From: Beijerinckiaceae bacterium
GTDB lineage: Bacteria > Pseudomonadota > Alphaproteobacteria > Rhizobiales > Beijerinckiaceae
DNA length: 64,000 nt
Direction of reading: 5' to 3'
NCBI GenBank assembly: GCA_019745195.1
Contig: JAIETL010000046.1
Location: 18,099 to 82,098, forward strand
Below the pieces are notes generated by a model. It was not told the DNA's origin. It ran no database searches and was given only the letters and a program-made list of their open reading frames with translations. Shown here in pieces: positions 1-9,865 of this stretch. Numbering within the stretch: position 1 is the first letter of the stretch; each line of letters opens with the position of its first letter. Both the position numbers and the translations under genes were made by a program.

Positions 1-184
1 CGAGTCGCCGATGACCGAAGGACTCACCGACAAGCAGCGCGAAGCCATCCTGTCCGACGTTCCGATGGGCAGGCTCGGCTCTGGCGGGGACATCGCCGCG
101 GCGGTGCTCTACCTCGCCAGCAACGAGGCCGCCTATGTGACCGGGCAGACGCTGCATGTGAACGGCGGAATGGCCATGATCTGA
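1..184 (+). CDS. fabG: 3-oxoacyl-ACP reductase FabG, C-terminal fragment
   Basis: The window opens inside a short-chain dehydrogenase gene; the last 60 codons are visible, reading in frame 2 to TGA at 182-184. The end of the protein, with GRLGSGGDIAAAVLYLAS followed by YVTGQTLHVNGGMAMI, is the typical C-terminus of FabG, the NADPH-dependent reductase that converts 3-oxoacyl-ACP to 3-hydroxyacyl-ACP in type II fatty-acid synthesis. The catalytic Ser-Tyr-Lys residues lie upstream, outside the window. acpP and fabF follow on the same strand, the usual fab gene order, which supports FabG over other short-chain dehydrogenases. The 268 bases before acpP probably carry a separate acpP promoter (TTGACG at 308-313 is a possible -35 box). 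Confidence 0.9.
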   Translation, partial: ESPMTEGLTDKQREAILSDVPMGRLGSGGDIAAAVLYLASNEAAYVTGQTLHVNGGMAMI

Positions 185-452
185 GCGGCTTATGGCCGTT
201 TGCAGAGGTCAGGAATCTCAATTTCGGACCGGACCGCGGTGCTCTCGCCAGCCCCGCATCGCTGTGTTAATGAGCGGCCGCACGTCGCCGCAGCGCGGCA
301 TGGGGGCTTGACGGGAACCCGGTTGTTGCGTTTGTGCAGGCTTCAAGTGTCCCGGCCCGCCGGCCTTGGTTTGGCCGAGCGGGACGCAGGCGTGCTGTGC
401 AATCCACGCGTCGCGATCCAGCGGTGTGTTTCAATTTTTAAGGAAGAGACCC

Positions 453-686
453 ATGAGCGATGTCGCCGAGCGCGTGAAGAAGATCGTGGTCGAGCATCTG
501 GGCGTCGATCCCGAGAAGGTCGTCGATGAGGCCAACTTCATCGAGGACCTGGGCGCGGACAGTCTCGACACCGTCGAACTGGTGATGGCGTTCGAGGAAG
601 AGTTCGGCGTCGAGATTCCCGACGATGCGGCCGAGACGATCGTCAAGGTCGGCGATGCCGTGAAGTTCCTTTCGAAGACCGCCTGA
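453..686 (+). CDS. acpP: acyl carrier protein
   Basis: This 77-residue acidic protein is the acyl carrier protein of fatty-acid synthesis. Ser37 in the GADSLDTVE motif is the site to which holo-ACP synthase attaches 4'-phosphopantetheine, and length and helices match the family throughout. The ATG at 453 was chosen because it gives the standard N-terminus [10 protein letters not shown] and is preceded by a good ribosome-binding sequence (AAGGAAG, about 8 bases upstream); the frame is open further upstream, but that extension does not resemble ACP. It lies between fabG and fabF and supplies the carrier for both enzymes. Confidence 0.98.
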   Translation: MSDVAERVKKIVVEHLGVDPEKVVDEANFIEDLGADSLDTVELVMAFEEEFGVEIPDDAAETIVKVGDAVKFLSKTA

Positions 687-724
687 TCGGCGTTCTCACG
701 GGTCGCCGCGTCGCACGAAGCGCC

Positions 725-2011
725 ATGGTCTCACGCAATTTTCCGATGCGGCGTGTCGTCGTCACCGGTCTTGGCATGGTGACCCCGCTGGGTTGCGGCG
801 TCGAGCCGACCTGGACGCGACTGCTCGCCGGCGCCAGCGGCGCCGGCCCCATCACCTCGTTCGACGCCAGCGACCTGCCGGCGCGCATCGCCTGCAACAT
901 TCCGCGCGGCGACGGTTCCGACGGCAGCTTCGATCCCGACCAGTGGATGGAGCCCAAGGAGCAGCGCAAGGTCGATGACTTCATCGTCTTCGCGATGGCG
1001 GCGGCGAAACAGGCTCTCACCGACGCCGGCTGGAAGCCGCAAAGCCGCGAGGACCAGATCGCGACCGGCGTCGCCATCGGCTCCGGCATCGGCGGGCTGG
1101 GCGGCATCTACGAGGCCTCGATCCTGCTCAAGGAGCGCGGCCCGCGCCGGCTTTCCCCCTTCTTCATTCCGGGCCGCCTGAGCAATCTGGCGGCGGGCTA
1201 CGTCTCGATCGAGCACGGGCTCAAGGGTCCGAACCATTCGGCCGTGACCGCCTGCTCGACCGGGGCCCATTCGATCGGGGACGCCGCCCGGATGATCGCG
1301 CTTGGCGACGCCGAGGTGATGGTCGCCGGCGGCACCGAATCGGCGATCAATCGCCTGGGCATCGCCGGTTTCTGCGCCTGCCGGGCGCTCTCGACCGATT
1401 TCAACGACACGCCTGAGAAAGCCTCGCGCCCCTATGACAAGGACCGCGACGGCTTCGTCATGGGCGAGGGCGCGGGCGTCGTCGTGCTCGAGGAACTCGA
1501 TCACGCTCTTGCGCGCGGCGCGCGGATCTACGCCGAGGTCATCGGCTACGGCATGTCGGGCGACGCCTATCACATCACCTCGCCGGCCGAGGATGGCGAC
1601 GGCGCCTATCGCTGCATGGAGATGGCGCTGAACCGCGCCGGGATCGCGGCGAGCGATGTCGACTACATCAACGCGCACGGCACCTCGACGCAGCTTGGCG
1701 ACGAGATCGAACTGCGCGCGGTCGAGCGGCTGCTGGCGAATGCACCGCGGCGTCCCGCCATGTCATCGACCAAATCGGCCACCGGGCACCTGCTCGGGGC
1801 GGCTGGCGCGATCGAGGCGATCTTCTCGATCCTGGCGATCCGGGACCAGGTCGCGCCGCCGACGATCAATCTCGACAACCCCTCCGTGGAGACGCAGATC
1901 GACCTCGTTCCGCATGTCGCCAAGACAATGGCGATCGAGACCGTGCTGTCGAACTCCTTCGGTTTCGGCGGGACCAACGCCTCGCTGGTGATGAAGCGGT
2001 ATGGCGGCTGA
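725..2011 (+). CDS. fabF: 3-oxoacyl-ACP synthase II (KAS II)
   Basis: FabF condenses malonyl-ACP with a growing acyl-ACP during chain elongation. The 428-residue protein is full length for the family. The thiolase-fold catalytic triad is visible: Cys177 in TACSTGAH, His318 in NAHGTST and His355 in SATGHLLGAAG, counted from the ATG at 725. A second in-frame ATG at 746 would give MRRVVVTGLGMVTPLG, closer to the usual N-terminus, so the true start may be 746; neither has a strong ribosome-binding site. The gene follows acpP after 38 bases and is probably cotranscribed with it. KAS II is preferred over KAS I because of the overall motif spacing and the acpP-fabF order. Confidence 0.96.
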   Translation: MVSRNFPMRRVVVTGLGMVTPLGCGVEPTWTRLLAGASGAGPITSFDASDLPARIACNIPRGDGSDGSFDPDQWMEPKEQRKVDDFIVFAMAAAKQALTDAGWKPQSREDQIATGVAIGSGIGGLGGIYEASILLKERGPRRLSPFFIPGRLSNLAAGYVSIEHGLKGPNHSAVTACSTGAHSIGDAARMIALGDAEVMVAGGTESAINRLGIAGFCACRALSTDFNDTPEKASRPYDKDRDGFVMGEGAGVVVLEELDHALARGARIYAEVIGYGMSGDAYHITSPAEDGDGAYRCMEMALNRAGIAASDVDYINAHGTSTQLGDEIELRAVERLLANAPRRPAMSSTKSATGHLLGAAGAIEAIFSILAIRDQVAPPTINLDNPSVETQIDLVPHVAKTMAIETVLSNSFGFGGTNASLVMKRYGG

Positions 2012-2214
2012 ATGCGTCGGCCGAGCGCAAGCGCGGTTTCGCCATAATTTTCGCCCATGCCTGATGGGGCGCTGAAATCGGACTCGACCTCGACGCCGGC
2101 CTGCGTCACGACTTGAACCAGGATCGGGGTCTGAACCCCGCATTCTCCGTCGCCGATCCGAATCCTGATCGATCCGAATCCTGTCTGATACTTGCCCTGC
2201 GAGCGTCCCAACCC

Positions 2215-3603
2215 GTGACCCAGCCCCCCCGCGTCGCCCCCAAGAGCCCGAGCGAGGCGCTGAAGCCGGTGGCTCCGCCTGCGCCGCCGCCCAAGGCGCG
2301 CCGCCGTCGCCGCAGCCCGTTCATCGGTATGCTCAGCGGCCTGTTCACGGCGCTGCTGGTCGGGGCCGGGCTCATCGGCGCGATGATCATGGTGATCAAC
2401 GGCCAGAGCCGCGCGCCGGGTCCGCTCGCCAGCGACCGCGTCCTGATCATCCCCAAGGAAAGCGGCCTGACCGAGATCGCCGACCTGCTGCAGCGCGAGG
2501 GGTTGATCGAGCATCCCTGGGCCTTCCGCGTGTCGGCTCTGGTCACCGGCAACTGGACCAAGCTCAAGGCCGGCGAGTTCCTGTTCAAGGCGCGCGCCAG
2601 CCAGCAGGAGATCCTCGACATCATCGCCGACGGCAAGGCCGTCGAACATGCGCTGACGATCCCCGAGGGTCTGACGAGCGAGCAGATCGTGGCGCGGCTC
2701 AAGGAGAACGATCTCCTGTCGGGCGAGGTGATCCAGGTGCCGCGCGAGGGCACGATCCTGCCCGACACCTACAAGTTCCAGCGTGGCTCGACCCGGCAGG
2801 CGATCATCGACCGCATGACCCGGGACCAGCGCCGCATCCTCAACGATGTCTGGGCCAAGCGCCCGGCCGACCTGCCGATCAAGACGCCGCAGGAACTGGT
2901 GATCCTTGCCTCGATCGTCGAGAAGGAGACCGGCCGCGCCGACGAGCGCCCGCGCGTCGCCGGCGTGTTCATCAACCGCCTCAACCGCAAGATGAAGCTG
3001 CAATCGGATCCGACGATCGTCTACGGCATCGTGGGCGGCAAGGGCACGCTCGGCCGTCCGATCCTGCGCAGCGAGATCACGGCCGCGACGCCCTACAACA
3101 CCTACGCCATCGACGGTCTGCCGCCGGGTCCGATCGCCAATCCCGGCCGCGCCGCCATGGAGGCCGTGGTCAACCATTCGCGCACCAAGGACCTCTATTT
3201 CGTCGCCGATGGCAGTGGCGGGCACGCCTTCGCCGAGACGCTGGAGCAGCACAACCGCAATGTCGGGCGCTGGCGGCAGATCGAGGCGGCGCGCCGCGAG
3301 CCCGGCAAGCCGCCGGCCGAGGCCTCCGTCGACAAGGTCGAGCCGCCGGCCGCGCCCGACACCCGCACCGAGGCGCCCGGCGCGCAGCGCACCGGCCTCG
3401 CACCGGCCGAGGTCGAGACCTTCCCCGTGCCGGCGAACCGACGTGGCCCACCGACCGTCCAGCCTGGCGGCGCGGTGCAGGCCGGGGCCGCCGGGACGCG
3501 GGCGCGCGCCTTCGATGCGTCCGAGGGCACGGCGCGCGATCCGCTGCTGAACCGCAGCTTCGACCTGAACACGCCCAAGCAGATTCCCGCGCTGCGGCCC
3601 TGA
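2215..3603 (+). CDS. mltG: endolytic murein transglycosylase MltG
   Basis: MltG is an inner-membrane lytic transglycosylase that cuts nascent peptidoglycan strands and is thought to end glycan synthesis. From the GTG at 2215 the protein has 462 residues: a proline- and arginine-rich cytoplasmic N-terminus, one membrane helix at about residues 38-60, a LysM-like part, and the YceG catalytic domain with the SIVEKETG motif (Glu236 the likely catalytic residue) followed by ERPRVAGVFINRL and SDPTIVYG. The frame is open up to a TTG at 2113, but the extra 34 codons run through a repeated GATCCGAATCCTG stretch and look non-coding, so GTG 2215 is preferred. The last 100 residues are a low-complexity Pro/Ala-rich tail. 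It lies downstream of fabF, a common arrangement in this order. Confidence 0.92.
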   Translation: MTQPPRVAPKSPSEALKPVAPPAPPPKARRRRRSPFIGMLSGLFTALLVGAGLIGAMIMVINGQSRAPGPLASDRVLIIPKESGLTEIADLLQREGLIEHPWAFRVSALVTGNWTKLKAGEFLFKARASQQEILDIIADGKAVEHALTIPEGLTSEQIVARLKENDLLSGEVIQVPREGTILPDTYKFQRGSTRQAIIDRMTRDQRRILNDVWAKRPADLPIKTPQELVILASIVEKETGRADERPRVAGVFINRLNRKMKLQSDPTIVYGIVGGKGTLGRPILRSEITAATPYNTYAIDGLPPGPIANPGRAAMEAVVNHSRTKDLYFVADGSGGHAFAETLEQHNRNVGRWRQIEAARREPGKPPAEASVDKVEPPAAPDTRTEAPGAQRTGLAPAEVETFPVPANRRGPPTVQPGGAVQAGAAGTRARAFDASEGTARDPLLNRSFDLNTPKQIPALRP

Positions 3604-3708
3604 GCCGTCATCCTCCGCGCGGCGGCCAGCAGGTCCTGTCGCGCTTGCCCCCGACCAGCACCAACATTACGGTCCCGCCGCATCGCGGCGGCGCGGATAA
3701 GGACAGCC

Positions 3709-4590
3709 ATGGCCATCGAGAGCATGACGGGTTTCGCCCGCACGGCGGGCGCTGTGGGTATCCACGCCTGGGCCTGGGAAATCCGCAGCGTCAACGGGCG
3801 CGGCCTCGACATTCGCGTGCGCGTGCCACCGGGCTTCGAGGTGCTGGCGGAAGCCGCGCGCAAGCAGCTTGGCGCGGCCTTTGCGCGCGGTACGCTCCAC
3901 TGCAACCTCTCGCTCAGCAGCGACGCGGGGCCGCCACGTCTGCGCATCAACGAGGCGGCACTGGCTGGCCTCGTCGACGCGGTCGCGCGCCTGCCTGCCC
4001 ATGAAGGCGTCCGCCCGGCGAGCTATGACGGCCTGCTCGCGATCCGTGGCATTGTCGAACTGGCGGATGAGGCGCAGGACGCGCTCACCGTGCTGGAGAC
4101 GCCGGTTATGGCCGGGCTCGGCGAGGTCGTGGCGGCCCTGAAACAGGCTCGTGCCGCCGAGGGACAGGCGCTGGAGACGATCGTCACGGGCCAGCTCGAC
4201 GCGATCGCGGCGCTGACGCAACAGGCAGAAACCCATCCGGCGCGCGGCAATGACGCAATCCGCGCGCGCCTTGCGGCGCAGGTCGCGGCGCTGCTTGAGG
4301 CGAGCCAGGCGCTCGATCCGCAGCGGCTGCATCAGGAGGCGGCGCTGCTCGCCGTCAAGGCGGATATCCGCGAGGAACTCGACCGGTTGAAGGCCCATGT
4401 CGCGGCGCTGCGCGTGCTGCTGGCCCAGGGCGGACCGATCGGCCGCAAGCTCGATTTCCTGTCGCAGGAGTTCGGCCGCGAGGCCTCGACGCTGTGCGCC
4501 AAGGCGGGCGACGCGAGCCTGTCACGCATCGGGCTCGATCTGCGCACGGTCGTCGACCAGATGCGCGAACAAGTGCAGAATGTGGAGTGA
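3709..4590 (+). CDS. yicC: YicC/YloC family endoribonuclease
   Basis: This 293-residue protein matches the YicC family from end to end: it begins MAIESMTGFARTAG, has the YicC N-terminal domain and ends in the DUF1732 domain with GRKLDFLSQEFGREASTLC. Family members act as RNA endonucleases in E. coli and Bacillus, and in Hyphomicrobiales the gene commonly sits between mltG and gmk, as here. The ATG at 3709 is preceded by AAGGA about 9 bases upstream. The gene ends six bases before a long palindrome that could act as its transcription end or as an mRNA-stabilising hairpin. Confidence 0.94.
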   Translation: MAIESMTGFARTAGAVGIHAWAWEIRSVNGRGLDIRVRVPPGFEVLAEAARKQLGAAFARGTLHCNLSLSSDAGPPRLRINEAALAGLVDAVARLPAHEGVRPASYDGLLAIRGIVELADEAQDALTVLETPVMAGLGEVVAALKQARAAEGQALETIVTGQLDAIAALTQQAETHPARGNDAIRARLAAQVAALLEASQALDPQRLHQEAALLAVKADIREELDRLKAHVAALRVLLAQGGPIGRKLDFLSQEFGREASTLCAKAGDASLSRIGLDLRTVVDQMREQVQNVE

Positions 4591-4596
4591 GGCATA

Positions 4597-4637
4597 GGAT
4601 TCAGATTCTAGGTCGAATCGACCTAGAATCTGAATCC
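4597..4637. repeat. perfect 20-bp inverted repeat with 1-base centre
   Basis: GGATTCAGATTCTAGGTCGA, a single A, then the exact reverse complement of the first arm. Arms of 20 bp with no mismatch are far beyond chance in 41 bases. It lies six bases after yicC. It has no T-run, so it is more like an intergenic REP-type element than a classic terminator, although its RNA would fold into a strong hairpin. Confidence 0.9.
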
Positions 4638-4657
4638 GTCTCCAAAACTTGAAAGCA

Positions 4658-4708
4658 AGAGCATGATGTCGTCCGAAAACCGGTTCCCACTTTTCGGCAT
4701 CATGCTCT
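4658..4708. repeat. Hyphomicrobiales-type intergenic palindrome (REP-like)
   Basis: Arms AGAGCATGATG (4658-4668) and CATCATGCTCT (4698-4708) flank a centre containing TCCGAAAACCGGTTCCC and TTTTCGG. I recognise this sequence class as a dispersed palindromic element very common between genes in rhizobial genomes. It fills most of what is left of the yicC-gmk gap and ends one base before the gmk start codon, so it occupies the position where a ribosome-binding site would be expected. Confidence 0.85.
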
Positions 4709-4709
4709 G

Positions 4710-5357
4710 ATGGTCGAGCAACCCCGCCCGGCCCGTCGCGGCCTGATGCTGATCCTGTCCTCGCCGTCAGGCGCGGGCAAGTCGACGCTGACTCGCACTC
4801 TTTGCCAGCGTGAGACCAATCTCGATCTCTCGGTCTCGGTGACGACGCGAGCGCGACGCCCGTCCGAGATCGACGGCGTGCATTACCGCTTTATCGAGCG
4901 TCAGGCCTTCGATGACTTACGCGCGCATGACGATCTGCTGGAATGGGCCGAGGTCCACGGCAATTGCTACGGCACGCCGCGCAGGCCCGTCGAAGCCGCG
5001 CTGGCGCAGGGCCGCGACGTGCTCTTCGATATCGACTGGCAGGGAACCCTGCAGATCGTCGAGAAGGCCCGCGCCGACGTGGTGACGATCTTCATCCTGC
5101 CGCCGTCGATGGCGGAGCTGCGCTCCCGGCTGGTGCGACGCGCCGAGGATGCGACAGAGGTCATCGCCAAGCGTCTGGCCAATGCGCGCGACGAGATCGC
5201 GCGCTGGAGCGTCTACGACTACGTCATCGTCAATGACGATCTGAACGCGGCCTATGAATCGGTCCGCTCGATCCTCGTCGCCGAGCGCCTGAAGCGCAGC
5301 CGCGCCACGGGTCTGGGCGATTTCGTCGAGACGCTGCTGACCGAAAAGCTGCCCTGA
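4710..5357 (+). CDS. gmk: guanylate kinase
   Basis: Guanylate kinase converts GMP and ATP to GDP and ADP. The 215-residue protein has the P-loop SPSGAGKST at residues 18-26, the GMP-binding [18 protein letters not shown] segment and the [10 protein letters not shown] motif, all in the standard order. The ATG at 4710 lies directly after a dispersed palindrome and has no visible Shine-Dalgarno sequence; an in-frame ATG at 4746, giving [14 protein letters not shown], is a possible alternative that would still keep the P-loop. It runs in the same direction as yicC and converges on rsmA with only 16 bases between the stop codons. Confidence 0.97.
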   Translation: MVEQPRPARRGLMLILSSPSGAGKSTLTRTLCQRETNLDLSVSVTTRARRPSEIDGVHYRFIERQAFDDLRAHDDLLEWAEVHGNCYGTPRRPVEAALAQGRDVLFDIDWQGTLQIVEKARADVVTIFILPPSMAELRSRLVRRAEDATEVIAKRLANARDEIARWSVYDYVIVNDDLNAAYESVRSILVAERLKRSRATGLGDFVETLLTEKLP

Positions 5358-5373
5358 ACCCAGACTCCGCGGC

Positions 5374-6222
5374 TCAGCGCAACCCGGCCATCGCGTTCGC
5401 CAGCGCGACGAAGCCTTCGACCGGGATCTCCTCGGCGCGCGCGGTCGGTGCCAGCCCCGTAGCCTCTATCATGGGCAGCGGGTCCGGCGTCACCGCTTTC
5501 AGGCTCTGGCGCAGCATCTTGCGGCGCTGCCCGAAGGCCGCCAGCGTGATCCGTTCCAGCAGTCGCCGGTCGCAGGGCTCAGGGCTCGGGCGCGGCACCA
5601 GATGCACGACCGACGAGGTGATCTTGGGCTGCGGCACGAAGGCGGTCTTCGGCACGTCGAACAGGATTCTCGCCTCGCAGCGCCAGCCGGTCAGAACCGC
5701 GAGCCGGCCGTAATCGGCGCGCTGCGCGGGCGTCGCGACGATGCGCTCGGCAACCTCGCGCTGGAACATCAGCGTCAGCGAGGTCCACCAGGGTGGCCAG
5801 GGGTCGAGACTGAGCCAGCCGACCAGCAAGGGCGTGCCGATATTGTAGGGCAGGTTGGCGACGATCCGCACCGGCTGGCCACCGAGCAGGCGCGACAGGT
5901 CGACCGCGAGCGCGTCGCCATCGACGACCTCCAGCCGGCCGGGATAATGCGCCGCGATCTCCGCCAGCGCCGGCAGGCAGCGCCGGTCGCGCTCGACGGC
6001 GATCACTTTTGCCGCGCCATTGGCGAGTAGGGCCCGCGTCAGGCCGCCGGGGCCCGGGCCGATCTCGACCACCGTCTCGCCGTCAAGCGGGCCGGCCGCG
6101 CGGGCGATGCGGCCGGTCAAATTGAGGTCGAACAGGAAATTCTGGCCGAGGGACTTCTGCGCCATCAGACCATGGCGCTCGACCACCTCGCGCAGGGGCG
6201 GCAGATCGTCGATCTGGCTCAT
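5374..6222 (-). CDS. rsmA: 16S rRNA dimethyladenosine transferase RsmA/KsgA
   Basis: RsmA dimethylates the two adjacent adenosines of the 3' terminal hairpin of 16S rRNA during small-subunit maturation. The 282-residue protein shows the N-terminal SLGQNFL motif, the SAM-binding [11 protein letters not shown] at residues 52-62 and the catalytic NLPY at 123-126, followed by the helical C-terminal domain with KITSSVVHL. The start ATG (6222-6220) overlaps the stop of pdxA in an ATGA, which indicates translational coupling and fixes the start; the frame stays open further upstream but only as a shadow of pdxA. It is the last gene of the lptF-lptG-lptD-pdxA-rsmA series. Confidence 0.97.
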   Translation of the reverse strand: MSQIDDLPPLREVVERHGLMAQKSLGQNFLFDLNLTGRIARAAGPLDGETVVEIGPGPGGLTRALLANGAAKVIAVERDRRCLPALAEIAAHYPGRLEVVDGDALAVDLSRLLGGQPVRIVANLPYNIGTPLLVGWLSLDPWPPWWTSLTLMFQREVAERIVATPAQRADYGRLAVLTGWRCEARILFDVPKTAFVPQPKITSSVVHLVPRPSPEPCDRRLLERITLAAFGQRRKMLRQSLKAVTPDPLPMIEATGLAPTARAEEIPVEGFVALANAMAGLR

Positions 6223-7229
6223 GCCGGAGCCCTTGCGGAGAACGCGGCCATCCGCGCCGCGAGCTTGAGAGCCGCGCAGAGGCTGTCTGGCCGCGCGAGG
6301 CCCTTCCCGGCGATGTCGAAGGCCGTGCCGTGGTCGGGCGAGGTGCGGATGAAAGGCAGCCCGAGCGTGACGTTGACGCCGTCGTCGAAGGCGATCGTCT
6401 TGATCGGGATCAGCGCCTGGTCGTGATACATTGCCAGCGCAACATCGTAGCCGGCCCGCGCGCGGGCATGGAACATCGTGTCGGCCGGGTAGGGACCGCG
6501 CGCATCGACGCCGCGCGCACGCAGGCGGGCGATGGCGGGCGCGACGACAGCATCGTCCTCCAGCCCGAGCGCGCCGCCCTCGCCGGCATGCGGGTTCAGC
6601 CCGCTGACGGCGAGACGCGGGGCGGCGATGCCGAAGCGGCTCTTCATCTCGGCTGCCACGATCAGGCCCGTCTCGACGATGAGGTCGGTCGTCAGCAGGC
6701 CCGGCACCGCGCTCAGCGGAACATGGATCGTCACCGGCACGACGGCGAGATCCTCGCTCCACAGCAGCATCACGGGATGGGGTTTGCTCCCACCATCGGC
6801 CTCCAGATGGGCGAGATACTCGGTATGCCCGGGATGCTTGAAGCCGGCCGCGTAAAGCACTGATTTCGCGATCGGATTCGTCACCACCGCCGAGGCTTGG
6901 CCGGCCCTGACGGCGCCGACCGCGCGGTCGATCGCCGCGATCGTGCCCGGCGCCGTGGCCGGGTCGGGGCGGCCCGGCGTCACGGGTTCACGGAACTCCA
7001 GCGGGATGACCGGAAGGGCGGCGGCGAACTGCGCGCCGACGTCGTCCCAGTCGCAGGCGACCAGCGGCACGTCGAACGAAAGCGACCGGGCGAGGCCGCG
7101 CAGATGGTCGATATCGGCGATGCAAGCGAAGGGCGGCAAGGCCCTCTCGTCACGCTGGAGCCATGCCTTCAGCGCCAGTTCCGGCCCGATGCCGGACGGG
7201 TCGCCCTGCGTCAGCGCCAATGGCCGCAT
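6219..7229 (-). CDS. pdxA: 4-hydroxythreonine-4-phosphate dehydrogenase
   Basis: PdxA oxidises 4-phosphohydroxy-L-threonine in the DXP-dependent pathway to pyridoxal 5'-phosphate. From the ATG at 7229 the protein has 336 residues. The N-terminal [14 protein letters not shown] motif, the GHTEYLAHL substrate loop (about 134-142) and the three metal-ligand histidines His169, His214 (LNPHAGE) and His269 (MYHDQ) are present. An in-frame ATG at 7265 would add 12 residues; the shorter form begins as most family members do. The gene overlaps rsmA by four bases. It directly follows lptD, so no surA gene intervenes. Confidence 0.95.
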   Translation of the reverse strand: MRPLALTQGDPSGIGPELALKAWLQRDERALPPFACIADIDHLRGLARSLSFDVPLVACDWDDVGAQFAAALPVIPLEFREPVTPGRPDPATAPGTIAAIDRAVGAVRAGQASAVVTNPIAKSVLYAAGFKHPGHTEYLAHLEADGGSKPHPVMLLWSEDLAVVPVTIHVPLSAVPGLLTTDLIVETGLIVAAEMKSRFGIAAPRLAVSGLNPHAGEGGALGLEDDAVVAPAIARLRARGVDARGPYPADTMFHARARAGYDVALAMYHDQALIPIKTIAFDDGVNVTLGLPFIRTSPDHGTAFDIAGKGLARPDSLCAALKLAARMAAFSARAPA

Positions 7230-7300
7230 CGACGGGGAAAACTGCGGCACCGGACGCCTCTGCATGGGTGGATCCGGCGACAAGGCCGTGCCGGAGGCGC

Positions 7301-9829
7301 TCAGCGGACGCCGTCGCCCGTCGCCGAATCGAGGTTCTGCTGCAGGGCGACCTCGCCCAGCGTCCGCAGTTCGAGCCTGAACAGCACCGTGCGCGAGTCC
7401 TTCGTCGCGCCTGATTGCCGGTCGGCATAGTTCTGCGAATATGCGATGTCGAAGATCGTGCATTCGTCGGTGTAGTTGATGCCGAACGAGGTCGATGCGG
7501 TCTGGAACAGGCCTGTCCGGGGATAGGTCGGCGGCGTGCCGACGGGCGAGAGCTGATAGGCCGCCAGCGCGTCGCGATAACGCTCCCGATCAAATTTGTA
7601 CTTGTCGAGGTCGAACAGCACGCCGGCGCGCAGACGCCAGTTCTGCGTCACGGCGATCGAGGAGTTCAGCGACAGGCCCTCGCGCCGGCGGTTGATGCCG
7701 AGACTGGGCTGCGGCTCGTAGCGGCTGTAGCCGACCGAGGCCGAGACGATCTTGGTCGAATAGGTCGCGGCCGCATCGGCGCGCTGAACCTCGAAGGTGG
7801 TCTCGTTCAGCCGCGTCGCGCCGCTGAACAGGAGACCGCTGAACGGGGAGAACTGGGCGCGGGCGACGATGTCCGAACGGTCCGTGTCAAGGCCGGAATC
7901 GATGCCAGCATTGACCAGATCGCCGCGCGCGAAGGAGTTGCGGCCCCCGATATGGTAGGACTGGCCGAGCAGGGCGTTGGCATAAGCCTGACCGCCGAAA
8001 CGTCCGGTATAGAGCGCGCCGACATTGAGGCGCGAGCCGCCCTCGAGCCGGTCGTAGCCGGAAAACTTGCCGCTCCACTCAAACAGGTTGGTGTCATCGA
8101 ACACCAGGCTCTGCGAATCCTCGTTGGCGATGCGCAGGCTCGAGGTCTCGTTGGGCCGCGCCACGATCTGCGCGACTGGCTCGATGATATGGGTGCCCCA
8201 GCCGGTCCGGGCGACGAAGGGGTAGCGATACATCAGGCCGACCGCCGGCATGGCGCGGCCGAAGACCTCGTTGGAGGTGTCGGCGATGGTGGCGGCGTAT
8301 GCGTTGTAATACTGCGTCGTCGACGGGTTGATCGAGAACACGTCGGCCCGCAGCGAGGCATAAGGCGTCCAGACCTGCCCGATCGGATCGATGAAGTTGC
8401 GCCGCCAGGACACTTCCGCGGTGGCGCGCGAGACGTTGCCGGCGAGGCCGCGCACCAGACAGGTGCTCTTCTGGTAGACGGCGCAACCGTCATAGAGTGC
8501 GCCGCTGCTGGCGGTGTTGATCAGCGTCGCCGTCTGGCGCGGGATCTGCTGATAGGCCGCAGCTTCGCGATGCAGACTGGTGACGTTGACGTTGAAGGCG
8601 ATCTCGCCGCCTAGGAAGGACGGCTTCTCGATCCGCTTGTTGTAGTCGAGCGAGGGCAGCACGACCGGCTGCTGCTTCTGCCAGTCGTTCGAGGTCAACG
8701 GCTGGAAGTAATAGCCGCGCAGGTCGAACCACGCCGAAGGGCTCTGGCCGTTGAGATAGACCGTCGAGATCGACTCCTGGAGATAGGTCGTCGAACTGAC
8801 GCTCTCGTTGGTGATGCGGTAGTTCCGGTAGAACCAGCGGTCGGTCGACATCGCGACGTTCCAGCCGAAATTCCAGCGCGGATTGAGGAAGAACTTACCG
8901 TTGGACTCGATCGAGCCGCGGAACTCCTTGTTGCCCGCGCCGAAGGGGGCCGCGAGGAAAGCCTCGGGCTCCTGCTGGTTGATGCCGCTGGCGCGGATCA
9001 GATAGGAGCCGTTCGCCATCCGGTGGCGCCATTCCGCCTGGCCGAGGAAACCCTGGCGCGTCAGATAGGTCGGCGTGATCGTGACATCGTAGTTCGGCGC
9101 GAGATTGAAGAAATACGGCACCGAGACGCCGAAACCGAGCGCCTCGGTGTTGAGATAGCGCGGTGCGAGCACGCCGGTCTTGCGCTTCACCGTCGAATCC
9201 GGACCCGACATATAGGGCAGGTAAGCCATCGGGACGCCGAGGAATTCGAGACGGGCGTCCTCGTAATAGATCGTCTGTTCGGACTTCTTGTGAATGATCC
9301 TGGCGGCGCGGACCTGCCAGAAGGGCGGCTTCTCGGGCGCATCCTTGCAGGCCTCGCAAGCCGTGTAGATACCCTTCTCGAAGACGAAGGTCTCGCCATC
9401 GGTGCGCTCGGCGCGCGGCGCGGAGAACCGTGTCCTGTCCGGGTTCTGCACCTGCAGGGAATCGATGAAGCCGTCGCGGAAATCATCCGTCAGGTTGAAG
9501 CGCTCGCCGGTGATGACGGTGCCGTTGGCCTCGGTGATGCGGGCGTTGCCGGTGGCGACGACGCGCTTGCTGCCACGGTCGTAGACGACGCGGTCGGCCT
9601 CGATGGTGCGGCCCTGATAGAGAATCTGCACCGAGCCGACGGCGGCCACGGTGTTGTTGTCGTTGTTGTAGATCAGTTCCCTGGCGTCGACGACCATCCG
9701 CTCCGGCGGCTTGGCCGCAGCCGAAGCGGGCGCCTGCGCCAGCGCAGGATACGCCAGCATGAACGCCAGGCTCGAGGCGAGCGCGGTCGCTGCAGCGTAG
9801 CGAGCCATGCGTCTCACGCCAGATGCCAT
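7301..9829 (-). CDS. lptD: LPS assembly protein LptD
   Basis: LptD is the outer-membrane barrel that, with LptE, inserts lipopolysaccharide into the outer leaflet. The 842-residue protein begins with a signal peptide ending near ALAQAPA, followed by an OstA/LptA-like beta-jellyroll ([20 protein letters not shown]) and a long aromatic-rich C-terminal barrel of about 550 residues. Two cysteines in ACEACKD near residue 155-160 and two around residue 455-462 are candidates for the disulfides that mature LptD needs; this pairing is inference. It is third in the reverse-strand lptF-lptG-lptD set, 36 bases after lptG, and is followed by pdxA after 71 bases. Confidence 0.95.
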   Translation of the reverse strand: MASGVRRMARYAAATALASSLAFMLAYPALAQAPASAAAKPPERMVVDARELIYNNDNNTVAAVGSVQILYQGRTIEADRVVYDRGSKRVVATGNARITEANGTVITGERFNLTDDFRDGFIDSLQVQNPDRTRFSAPRAERTDGETFVFEKGIYTACEACKDAPEKPPFWQVRAARIIHKKSEQTIYYEDARLEFLGVPMAYLPYMSGPDSTVKRKTGVLAPRYLNTEALGFGVSVPYFFNLAPNYDVTITPTYLTRQGFLGQAEWRHRMANGSYLIRASGINQQEPEAFLAAPFGAGNKEFRGSIESNGKFFLNPRWNFGWNVAMSTDRWFYRNYRITNESVSSTTYLQESISTVYLNGQSPSAWFDLRGYYFQPLTSNDWQKQQPVVLPSLDYNKRIEKPSFLGGEIAFNVNVTSLHREAAAYQQIPRQTATLINTASSGALYDGCAVYQKSTCLVRGLAGNVSRATAEVSWRRNFIDPIGQVWTPYASLRADVFSINPSTTQYYNAYAATIADTSNEVFGRAMPAVGLMYRYPFVARTGWGTHIIEPVAQIVARPNETSSLRIANEDSQSLVFDDTNLFEWSGKFSGYDRLEGGSRLNVGALYTGRFGGQAYANALLGQSYHIGGRNSFARGDLVNAGIDSGLDTDRSDIVARAQFSPFSGLLFSGATRLNETTFEVQRADAAATYSTKIVSASVGYSRYEPQPSLGINRRREGLSLNSSIAVTQNWRLRAGVLFDLDKYKFDRERYRDALAAYQLSPVGTPPTYPRTGLFQTASTSFGINYTDECTIFDIAYSQNYADRQSGATKDSRTVLFRLELRTLGEVALQQNLDSATGDGVR

Positions 9830-9865
9830 ACGCTCAATCCTAAATTAACCATAGGCACAGTACGT

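Noticed and set aside
5374..6762. Extended RsmA with 180 extra N-terminal residues
   Set aside because: The extension is Arg-rich and lies inside pdxA in another frame; the ATGA overlap and conserved N-terminus fix the start at 6222.
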